A stretch of 64,000 bases of DNA, taken from the NCBI RefSeq assembly GCF_000499845.2, contig NC_023749.2, positions 43,334,177 to 43,398,176 of the forward strand, given 5' to 3'. Numbering within the stretch: position 1 is the first letter of the stretch; each line of letters opens with the position of its first letter. Below the pieces are notes generated by a model that was not told the origin of the DNA, made no database searches, and saw only the letters and a program-made list of their open reading frames with translations. A program made the position numbers and the translations under genes. Origin of the DNA: Phaseolus vulgaris. Taxonomy: Eukaryota; Streptophyta; Magnoliopsida; Fabales; Fabaceae. Shown one piece after another: positions 55,883-64,000 of the stretch.

Positions 55883-56912
55883 AAATTTTCTTCTTCTTCT
55901 TCACTTGAAGAGGAGTTTGAGGAGTTATCATTGTAAACTTTTCTTGATTTTCCTTTCTTCTCATGCTTCTTGAAGTATTTCCTCTTTGTTAGGACATTCA
56001 GTTTTAATATGACCCTGTTCACGACATCCAAACCAAGTATATTTGTTAGAATTAAAATTGATAGATTTTTTGTTGTCATACCTGTTGGATAGGTGATTCT
56101 TGTTATTTCTCTTCTTAAGGAACTTGCTGAATTTCTTGGACAACGAGCTAAATGTTTCCTCATCACTTTCATGACTTGAGTCTTGACAACTTTTGTTCCC
56201 AACAACCTTCAGTGCAATTGTTTTGACACGTTTGTCCTCATTTTCTTGAAGGTTCAGCCTATCCATCTCCAAATCGTGCTCTCTTAGCTTTCCAAACAAT
56301 GAGGCAATGGTTATGGAGGTGAGATCCTTCGATTTAGATATGGCAGTGACTTTGGGCTGCCATGACCTATCAAGACACCTGAGAACTTTGATGTTGAGTT
56401 CCTCTTTATCAAAACTTTTCCCAAGACTCATAAGATGATTTACTATGTGAGTAAACCATTTTTGTACTTAAACAATGGTTTCACCCTTCTGCATTCTAAA
56501 CATCTCATACTCTTGTATGAGAGTATGCTCTCTTTCCCTTTTCACATCATTTGTCCCTTCCTGAGTTACCTCAAGAGTGTCCCACATTTCCTTTGCAGAC
56601 TCACATTGAGATATCCTAAAAAAACTCATCAGAAATTAAAGCAGATGTGATAATGTTCTTAGCAATACAATCATATTGAGCTTTCTTACTTTCTTACTCA
56701 GTCAATTGGGACCAAGGTTTTTCAGAAATATCTTTTTCATATTCAACCATGGGAATAAAAGGTCCATTTTTAATTGCATTCCAAATAGTTTTGTCAATAG
56801 ATTCAACAAAGATTTTCATTCGTACCTTCCAAAATTGGTAGTACACACCACAAAACAGTGGTGGTCTATTTATAGAAGCACATTCCACAAAAGGCAGTTT
56901 ATCAGCCATCAA
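55883..56912 (-). pseudogene. gag: Element E Gag N-terminal part
   Basis: Starts MMADKLPFVECASINRPPLF at 56,912, then YYQFWKVRMKIFVESIDK, stopping at 56,694. It resumes at 55,961-56,431: FDKEELNIKVLRCLDRSWQP, TIASLFGKLREHDLEMDRLN and a first knuckle WFGCREQGHIKTEC in which the first Cys is Trp. It parallels the Gag of element G domain by domain. Confidence 0.85.
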
Positions 56913-56954
56913 TTCAGAATTTTTTTATCAACTTGAATATCTTTCAAGAACCTA

Positions 56955-56969
56955 ACTCTTGATGCCAAT
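56955..56969 (-). other. Element E primer-binding site
   Basis: TTGGCATCAAGAGTT on the minus strand, one base from the LTR end; like G's site except C for T at position 5 and a final T for C. Confidence 0.8.
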
Positions 56970-58024
56970 TGTTAGAATTGACGGCCTTAAACAAGAGGGG
57001 GGGGTGGTGAATTGTTTATAAATGGTTTTCGCAAACTTTGAAGGTATAATGTAAGTCAAAGAAGAATCATAGCAAAAGGAATGAAAGAACACAAGTTATA
57101 AAACCTTTTTATTTGAATTCTAGAAATTCAACCAGTTGTTTATGTGATTCAAATGGTTGTTTTTATCAGCAGTGAGTAAAAACAACTTAAAACAGATATT
57201 AAAGAGTTTAGGGAAAGAGATAAGCACACAAACATATTTTATACTAGTTCACTCTTAACTCAAGAGCTACATCCAGTTCCCAAAAACCACTGGATATCAA
57301 CTATGCAATTAAAAACCAGATTACAAACACACAACCACCAAAGAAGTGATCTTGATCCCCTCAAGAACACACACTTCCTTTGGCACACCACAATCACACC
57401 ACATATCAGAACACCCTCTGACTATGTGAACACCAATACTTAGAGAATTACAAATGAAGAAAGAAATAGGATTGATCACACCTGGTACAAATCAAATCAC
57501 AGTACACAACAAGTTCTACTTCACTCTTAGAGAAATATCCAAAGCCTTAAGCAATCTTGGAGAAAACTTGATTTCACAAACTAATCTTGTAAAGTTAATG
57601 GTGTGAGCGTAAAACAGAACATATATACTCCAATTAGTAGTTGAAAAAATTTATTATAAAAGCCAAATCAGTTTCAAATCATTTAAAGCAGATTTAACCA
57701 ACGTAACAAAATTATGTTAAGACAGTTAAAAAAAAGTCGGTTGTTTTGTCGAGATAACCGATTGAATTGGTTTGACAGCAAAGTCAACCAAATTCAAATC
57801 TACCAAAACCAGTTTCAAAATCTTAAGTATGAAACAACCGATTGAAACGATAAAAAAACTGGTTGTTTTTCTGCTTCTTCATAAAACACTCTTTCCAAAA
57901 AGATTTGAATTAAACTAAGAGTGAATTAACAAATTCAAACTACCCCAAAACACACCCAACTAAGATACAATCAGCCTTCAAGCAATCCATGGAGTTTTGG
58001 AGTCATCAAAGCTCTTATTCAACA
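56970..58024 (-). repeat. Element E 5' LTR
   Basis: 1055 bp; on the minus strand TGTTGAATAAGAGC ... GTCAATTCTAACA. It holds the ACTGGATGTAGCTC block near 57,265 and AACCGATTG/CGGTTGTTT words near 57,740, 57,760 and 57,840. Confidence 0.9.
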
Positions 58025-58029
58025 AGAAC

Positions 58030-59160
58030 TATACGAGGTTAATGGACTGTCCAAAGATGATATTAATCCATTATGAGAGGTTGTTGGTGTAAAACAACTT
58101 TGAGACACTCTTCAAGATATCTTTTGATGCTGACGGTTATTACGAGATCCTCTTTATGGTCAGATGAAGAAACATTCTCCACAAAAAACATTATAATCAT
58201 TTATGTATTAAGGTTGTAGCATGAAATTCCAAAAAAAATTGTCTTAAGCTCGAGCCTATCAGACGAAGATACATGAGCAAAGTGTTATATTAGTGCCTGA
58301 TTTCAATTGTATAGTGACTGAAAAGTGTGGTCACGAAAATGCATTTTTTATTGTGACATCTATTGACATCAAAAGAAGCAACTATGTGTCTCAAGATTTG
58401 ATATAAAGATATTCATGTTTAGAATTTCTGTTGTAAGAAGTTAATCAAAATAACTTAGGGTCTATTAATATTATTTTCTAACATGTTTGAAGTTCTATAT
58501 ACTTGATAAATAAGACATTTTTCTTTGTTTAGCCAATTGAAAAACATCACAAGGTTCATAAACAAACTTGGAAATAAGGGAAGTATTGATGTAAAATATT
58601 CAAACATTTTCTAGGATATTGTTAAATATAGTACATTTGGAGGACAAAATAAGATGAAAAATAATTGTGCTTGAGTAAGTTGATGTGATGACATCGGTTA
58701 ATTTAATGTCAATATTATTTATTTTGAAAAAAATCATAAAAATATTTTAAAAATGTTAATGGTTTAATGCTCATTTATTTATTATCCACGGAGTAATGCC
58801 TAACATGTTTATTTATAGTCAATAAGAGTATGAATATTCAAAATATAAGGGTTACCAACCTTTAGGTCACAAAAATCATTTAGCCTATCTAGTGGTCTAT
58901 TTTGGTAGGTCACAAATATTCATGCTTGCTATAACAAATATCAATGGTGTGCCCAAAACACCCATAATAGTTGTACAAATTACTAGAATCAACATTTTTG
59001 TCGTCATCATAAGGGGCTCCGTGTTCTTTCTCATTGAATTGACATCATTTAACTATATTTGTGAAACTATTATGATCAGACTGTTTCTTTCTCCACCTCC
59101 AAAACTTCTCTTAGCACCCTTATAAATTAGGAAAAGACCATTTTGTACTTAAAAAATAAT
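58030..59160. other. No recognisable gene
   Basis: AT-rich sequence without repeat partners in the window. The plus frame at 58,892-59,125 has no recognisable domain. Confidence 0.4.
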
Positions 59161-59161
59161 T

Positions 59162-59475
59162 TTGGATTCTACAATCCAAAAATATTTTTTTTTCTATTTA
59201 CACCTTTTGGATTGTATGATCCAAAAGGTATTTTCATATTTGGAAACACCTTATGGATTATACAATCCAAAATAAATAAATAAAATCTTTAAAAAAGTAC
59301 ATTCTGGATTACAAAATCCAGAAGGTATTCCTGAATTCATAAATACTTTTCAAATTTTGTAATTTGAAAATATCTTTTGGATTCTATAATTTGGAATGTA
59401 TTTTTTTTTTATAGAAACTCATTATAGGAAGGTACTGACGATCCAAAAATACCTTATGGATTCTATAATCCAGAG
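59162..59475. repeat. Array of small hairpin repeats
   Basis: Six to seven copies, spaced about 45-55 bp, of an imperfect palindrome with consensus TTTTGGATTNTANAATCCAAAAGGTAT. The best copy is CCTTTTGGAT-TGTATG-ATCCAAAAGG at 59,203-59,228 (10-bp stems). One copy has changed on both arms together (TTCAAATTTTGTAATTTGAA near 59,348). Confidence 0.8.
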
Positions 59476-59671
59476 TTTTTCCAGATCACCCATATCGAAA
59501 TAAAAAAACATCAATATTATATAGGATATTTTTGGTATTTTAAGAAGTATGAGTGCCACAAGAAGTTATGGAGATGCAAGAAGAAACAACCTTGTGGTCT
59601 TTAAGGATGATGGATCCTTGTAGTTGTTGTTGCTTATATAAGATGAACATGGAAAATAATCTTTTTTTTTT

Positions 59672-59877
59672 ATTTCCCTTTGTAGGCCTTTAGGTCATTT
59701 TCTCTCTTGGCCCAATTATTGGGTTTGTTTTCTTATTTAAGTATTTTTGTTTATATAAGTTAAGACACTTTTTAATACTTAAAGTTTTGTTTTACAGAAT
59801 ATCACACCACTTCAATCTTTTTGCTTTAATTCATTTCTCCTTCTTAGTCAATCCAATTCCCATGGATTTATTATGTA
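59672..59877 (+). repeat. Copia LTR remnant, upstream copy
   Basis: Direct repeat with 61,830-62,030: shared GGCCCAATTATTGGGTTTG, TCTTATTTAAGTATTTTTG, TTAAGACACTTTTTAATAC and CCATGGATTTATTA. It is followed by TATTAGAGCAGG at 59,875-59,886, a worn initiator tRNA-Met primer site. The left end of the LTR is not defined. Confidence 0.65.
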
Positions 59878-59994
59878 TTAGAGCAGGCTCGTCCCACTCT
59901 GCTTCATCGCACTATGATATTTTTTCTTTTTTCTTGTTTTCTTTTTCTCTTCAATCTTCTTTCTACATCTTGTTTTTTGTTTTCTTTTCATCAA

Positions 59995-60330
59995 ATGGAT
60001 TTGTCTCAGAACCCAGGAATGATGCTCATCACAATGCAACTTGACGGAAGTAATTATCACACTTGGAGTAGGGCCATGAAGACAGCTCTCATCTCCAAGA
60101 ACAAATTGAAGTTCGTGAATGGAGACCTCCCTGAACCAACACATGATGATGAATTGCACGAAGTGTGGGAGCGCTGCAATGTCATGGTCATATCATGATT
60201 TACACGAACCTTGAATGCTCAAATCGCTCAAAGCACAATTTACATAGATAATGGCAAAGATCTACGTATGACGTGAACTTTTATTGCAACTTGAAACAAA
60301 TTGTTAATCCTTGGAAGCAAAATTTCATTC
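59995..60330 (+). pseudogene. gag: Copia Gag N-terminus
   Basis: ATG at 59,995; MDLSQNPGMMLITMQLDGSN, then YHTWSRAMKTALISKNKLKF and VNGDLPEPTHDDELHEVWER with CNVMVIS, the N-terminal domain of one class of plant copia Gag (L-D-G-x-N-Y...W, K-N-K-L-x-F). A TGA follows at 60,196. The same frame continues for about 25 residues (RTLNAQIAQSTIYIDNGKDL) before the next stop. The remainder of gag and all of pol are missing. Confidence 0.8.
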
Positions 60331-60339
60331 TACCGTGCG

Positions 60340-61829
60340 AAGATAAATATTTTTGAGTTTTGTACTACATTTTTGTACCTAACTATTTTTTTTTGGGTTT
60401 TATGGCTTCGAATATTATAATAAACGAACAAAAACACAATCACCACCAACATTCACCACAAACAACTACCATTACTTAAAAATGAAGAAGACATCAAACT
60501 CTCCATTATACTTAAAAGAGTATTATTGGAAGTAAAAAGAGTATGAGGTTGTAGACAAAATTTATCTAATAACTTCATAATCTCTTAATGCATCTTTCTC
60601 ATCTAATACAATAAAAAAATACATTTTCAGAAAATATAAAAATATATTAAAACGTTTTTAAATTACATAGTTAAAATAATATATTTTATCATTTAATTTT
60701 TAACTATTGTGATTACATGTTCTATAACAGTTCATAACGAAATTTCAGTGATGGAATCCTACACCACACTGAACAGAGCACTAGCAATGAACGATCCGAA
60801 TTCTACCATTCTTTTACAATTTTGAAACTTTTTAATATATTTCAGGCATTATTTTTCAAGGTTTACGAATTTTAAAATCGTCATTTTTATCCCAAAAAAC
60901 AAAGGAAAATTCTTCTTACTCCTTATAAATTGTAACCTGCACCCTTTGAAATCTTCAAAATTGCCCTTTCATTCCAGAATTAAAATCTGAAATTAAAAAA
61001 AAAAAACTTTTTGAAAAGGTAAATCAGAATAGATTTTTATATTCCAGAAATGAAATTCCAGAAACAAAAATTTCAGAAAACAAAAATTTGGAAATGTATT
61101 CTTTAAAAAAATTCCAAAATCCAGAAAATTTTCCTGAAAATTTAAATCAAAAAATGTATTCAAGAAATGGGTATTTTGGTCTGCACAACCCTTTTATTTA
61201 AGATAATTTTTATCATTTCAAATAAAAATCCGGTACAGGTTCAAATTTGATTGGTTGCAGAAAGTAATTGCCAAAAACAAAAGCCTATGTCTTAAACCGT
61301 GTAATTGGGCTAAGCCCATGTGAATTCCATGTGAATCTTATATAGAAAAATTCAATATGTAAGAAAACTCTTTTTATTTACTAGAAAGTTTAATTATATT
61401 TTTAACTTTCTAATTCGTTTCATGAATGATTTTAGTCTTTTAAAAGATGTTAATCTAATTCATTCCTCATATGTCTAAAATTTAAGTTAATTTAACTTCT
61501 CATAATTTGAAATACAATGAATTTCCTATTTGCTAGAAAATCTCAAAATCACCACTACAAGTGTTGCTAACCTATACGGTGATAACCAATCGGTAAGACA
61601 TATTGCACACAATACCAATTTTCATGAATGAACGAAGCACATTGATATTAACTGCCAGGTGGTTCGTGAAAGATTGCAACAAGGTCTCTCTCATCTTCTA
61701 CCCATTAGATCTTTTGAGCAACCTGTATATTTGTTTATCAAGACTCTCGAAAAAGAAGCTTTTAACAAATTTATTTTCAAGCTTGGAGTTTCTTCTATTC
61801 GCACTCCAGCTTGAAGAAGAAATTTGAAT
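60340..61829. other. Decayed copia interior, no gene
   Basis: AT-rich stretch between the gag remnant and the downstream LTR copy. Around 60,980-61,180 there are degenerate TTCCAGAAA/TTTCAGAAAAC words. No pol motif was found in any frame. Confidence 0.4.
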
Positions 61830-62030
61830 TTCCTTTGTAGACATTTGAACCGTTTTCTTTCTTGACCCAATTATTGAGTTTGTATTCTTATTTAAGTATT
61901 TTGTTTCATATCCATTAAGACACTTTTTAATACATAAAGTTTTGTTTTCCAAAATATCACACCGCATCATTCTTTTCTCCTTATCATTCTTTTCTCCTTA
62001 GTCAATCCAATCTCATGGATTTATTAATTT
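61830..62030 (+). repeat. Copia LTR remnant, downstream copy
   Basis: Partner of 59,672-59,877 with many substitutions and a small duplication of TCATTCTTTTCTCCTTA near 61,970-62,000. The divergence shows that this element is much older than C or G. Confidence 0.65.
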
Positions 62031-62514
62031 GTGTTGGTAAAGAATCCATGAGCAAAACTTGGGAGTGTGCCATTGAGAATTGCTCATCAAGGCCTTGTAG
62101 GAAACAAATTATAAAATCTTGTTGATGATATTTTTTGGCTGCACAAGTGCACGGAACCATGTGATGATAGTTGTTAAGTTCTTCCCAAGTAGATTTTAAC
62201 GATAGTGAAGTAATCAGTGATTATATCTGTGATTCTAGTGAGAAATCCCAATTTTTTAGAGATAGACACCATTCGAAAGGATTGTGACCAAAAGTATTGT
62301 TTTCGGTGAACACCCTTGATAGAGAACAAACTTTCATGAGGATGAATAAAGTAAGAATTTGATGAATTTTTATTAGATTATTGGAATAACATGGTGACAA
62401 CAAAAAGTTAAGGTAAAATTCCAACCTACAAGGATCAAAGTGGTAACAACTCAGCAAAACAAACAATGTACTCGGTATATATTATAGGTATTTCTAGTAT
62501 TAGGCTACTTATAA
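62031..62514. other. No recognisable gene
   Basis: Spacer between the old copia remnant and the CACTA element. The short frames here have no recognisable motifs. Confidence 0.4.
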
Positions 62515-62875
62515 CACTAGTGCAGAAATGTAAAATAAATGCGGCTATTTTACATTTACAAATGCGGCTATAGAACCGCATTTGATCAGCACGCATTCGT
62601 AAATCAGAGAGATACAAATGCGGTCATAGAGTCGCATTTAAAATAACCACATTTGTATCTTCTTCTGAATGAGGGTTTAGGATTTAGGGGTTTAAGATTT
62701 ACGAATGCGGCTCTGGTTATAACCGCATTCGTAAATCACATTTACGAATGCGGCTTTGGTAATAACCGCATTCGTAAATCACATTTACAAATGCGGCTTT
62801 GGTAATATCGCATTTGTAAATCTTATTTTTTGATTTACAAATGCGGCTTTGGTAAATAACCGCATTTGTAAATAG
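62515..62875. repeat. CACTA subterminal palindromic repeats
   Basis: About ten copies of a TTTACRAATGCGGC word in alternating orientation, pairing into hairpins. The clearest is GATTTACGAATGCGG (62,696-62,710) with CCGCATTCGTAAATC (62,723-62,737), a 15-bp stem. ACGAATGCGG and ACAAATGCGG forms coexist, as expected from C-to-T decay at CG. Confidence 0.88.
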
Positions 62876-63031
62876 TGTTTTTTTTTAAAGTGCAATTTGT
62901 ATTGTCCCTAAACCATATAAATTAACCTGCATAATGATCAAACCCAACCAGACAAATACAAAAATATAGATATAAATTGAGAGGATCAAAATGTACATTT
63001 ACAAGTAATCAAATTACATATAATAAAACCA

Positions 63032-63430
63032 CTATTGATTACATATGCTAGAGTTATAAAAATTTATGAAATATGTGGACCAAGATTCTCTAACATATGA
63101 AATGCCTTCCGAATTCATTGGTGTTTCTTCTGTGAATAACTGCATTGCAAAATATAGTTGACATAAATTATTTTTTAGATATATATATGTTCAAGAATTA
63201 TAAAAATGATTTAACATATAGTACCTCTTTCCAACCAGTTTTAACACCTAGTCTTATAATGGTAATCAATCATTGCATAATGTAATAGCCACACTCATAG
63301 CTTCCTGGTTGTTTATTACACTATAATTCAATAAAAAGTAATATGTTAGTATATTGATAAACAATGATAATAGAGAAAGAAAAAAATTACAAACCTTTAT
63401 TCTTATCCAGTTCAAATTATTCTTATCTAG
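63032..63430 (-). pseudogene. Ulp1-type cysteine protease end in CACTA element
   Basis: Three exons can be read. Exon 1 ends with NLNWIRIK at 63,395; a GT-AG intron of 74 bp (63,321-63,394) follows. Exon 2 (63,225-63,320) has CNKQPGSYECGYYIMQ, the catalytic Cys region of the C48/Ulp1 fold, then a TGA where family members usually have Trp, then LGVKTGWKE. A second GT-AG intron (63,140-63,224) leads to exon 3 (63,032-63,139), LFTEETPMNSEGISYVRESW, then a TAG. Frame is kept across both introns. Plant CACTA and Mutator elements often carry such proteases; their role in transposition is not established. The upstream part, including the catalytic His and Asp, is cut by the LTR at 63,525 or lies outside. 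Confidence 0.78.
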
Positions 63431-63524
63431 TTATAATTACAAACCATTGATAAGACAAGTAACTGTCAATGATGCCTATATCATCCATGAAAAGAGTTAG
63501 TAAATATTTAAAACATGAAATAAT

Positions 63525-64000
63525 TGTTAAACCTTGTGATGTTCAATGTTTTGAAGAATCCAAATCCTTTGAAGGATGTTGAAGCCTCTGCTTTGCTTGA
63601 TGTTGCTGTGCTTGTTTAAGCTTTGTTCTGGGGTAGTTTATATGTTGTAATCCACCCTTGTATTAAATCTCAAGCAATTAGCATCTCAATCTTTATAAAA
63701 GTAAAATGTTTTTCAAACTAAGTTGAAACAACCGATTGTTTTGTCGAAACAACCGATTGCTTATACTTAGGTGTTTTGAGAAAGATTGAAAACTGTTTTC
63801 AAATAGTTGAAACTGTTAAGTACCAAAACAACCGATTGATTCGAGGAAACAACCGATTGTTTGTTTTGGGACCATAACAGAAAAACTGTTTTCTTTGACT
63901 GAGCTTCAAATGCTTTAACTGTATACGCTTCAGTCATTAAATCCTTTGACCAATCTTTTAATGCAATTTAAGAGTTTGTTAAGATTTGATAACAAACTAT
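63525..64000 (+). repeat. Copia LTR, forward, cut by window end
   Basis: Starts TGTTAAACCTTGTGATGTTC and matches, in reverse, the solo LTR at 34,688-35,828 almost base for base after the first 20 bases (shared GTTTTGAAGAATCCAAATCC, GGGGTAGTTTA, AAATGTTTTTCAAACTAAG). About 476 bp of an expected 1.1 kb are inside. It carries two pairs of AACAACCGATTG words (63,725-63,762 and 63,825-63,862). Confidence 0.88.

Larger units (their letters stand above)
50235..58024 (-). mobile_element. Element E: copia retrotransposon with AGAAC duplication
   Basis: The element is 7790 bp with AGAAC at 50,230-50,234 and at 58,025-58,029. LTRs are 50,235-51,279 and 56,970-58,024. Internal order on the minus strand: primer site, gag with two zinc knuckles, protease, integrase, RT, RNase H, polypurine tract. 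It is Sirevirus-like (YVDDIIFGATN) but, unlike element G, has no extra ORF between RNase H and the 3' LTR. Frames are broken at many points, and a Tat-type solo LTR interrupts the protease. Confidence 0.93.
62515..63524 (-). mobile_element. CACTA (En/Spm) element end with gene fragment
   Basis: The terminus CACTAGTGCAG at 62,515 is followed by subterminal repeats (to about 62,875) and, on the minus strand, the spliced end of an Ulp1-type protease gene. The gene's direction puts this terminus downstream of it. The other end is not in the window: a copia LTR starts at 63,525. The 3 bases before the terminus are TAA. Confidence 0.75.

Noticed and set aside
59878..60159. Minus-strand 93-residue Lys-rich frame
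   Set aside because: Antisense to the copia Gag fragment starting at 59,995, whose motifs are clear.

Overview
This is about 64 kb of A+T-rich plant nuclear DNA built almost entirely from transposable elements. Plant origin is shown by Ty1/copia and Ty3/gypsy LTR retrotransposons with initiator-tRNA-Met-like primer sites, Tat-type gypsy gag (CDFH...GH...C), a Sirevirus-like reverse transcriptase (YVDDIIFG), a Mutator-like element, a CACTA element and CACTA-type foldback MITEs. The LTR style (GGATGTAGCTC near GAACCAGTATAAA, and repeated palindromes around AACCGGTT) suggests a phaseoloid legume, but that is inference. I found no convincing host gene.

Left part (1-20.3 kb). An edge-truncated gypsy LTR (1-690), a gypsy gag start (minus, to 1363), a broken plant-transposon-domain gene (3.2-3.9 kb, minus), a tandem-repeat-bearing copia LTR with its primer site (about 5.38-6.6 kb), and a gypsy protease relic (8.2-8.65 kb). 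Gypsy A (9990-about 13,715, minus) keeps its 3' LTR, integrase, part of RT and protease, and is fused to gypsy B (Tat type, about 13,720-18,504, minus), which keeps its 5' LTR, gag, protease and part of RT. A 942-bp one-LTR insertion with a perfect ACATG duplication sits inside B.

Middle (19.2-36.8 kb). An old Tat-type gypsy H (minus) is broken into three gag pieces. One gap holds a solo copia LTR (34,688-35,828) with perfect GTGAA target duplications. The other holds a 14-kb composite: C (20,287-24,964, gag-only gypsy with near-identical LTRs) joined through 15 bp to G (24,980-34,530, Sirevirus-like copia with nearly all of pol plus an extra ORF in the env position).

Right part (36.7-64 kb). 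An AT microsatellite is followed by two tandem copies of an about 860-bp segment. The first copy is split by a 1816-bp MULE with long inverted repeats, and the second serves as the empty site. Then come foldback MITEs, more copia LTRs with a nested solo LTR (47,346-48,396), copia element E (50,235-58,024, perfect AGAAC duplication, itself holding a Tat-type solo LTR), an array of small hairpins, a degenerate copia remnant with gag (about 59.67-62.03 kb), and a CACTA element from 62,515 with palindromic subterminal repeats and the spliced end of an Ulp1-type protease gene. That CACTA element is interrupted by a further copia LTR (63,525 to the window end).

Nothing forms a host pathway. The value of the window is its insertion history, the gag-only and extra-ORF retroelements, and a palindromic motif repeated in and inside one copia LTR family. 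All boundaries, mismatch counts and duplications were read by eye.
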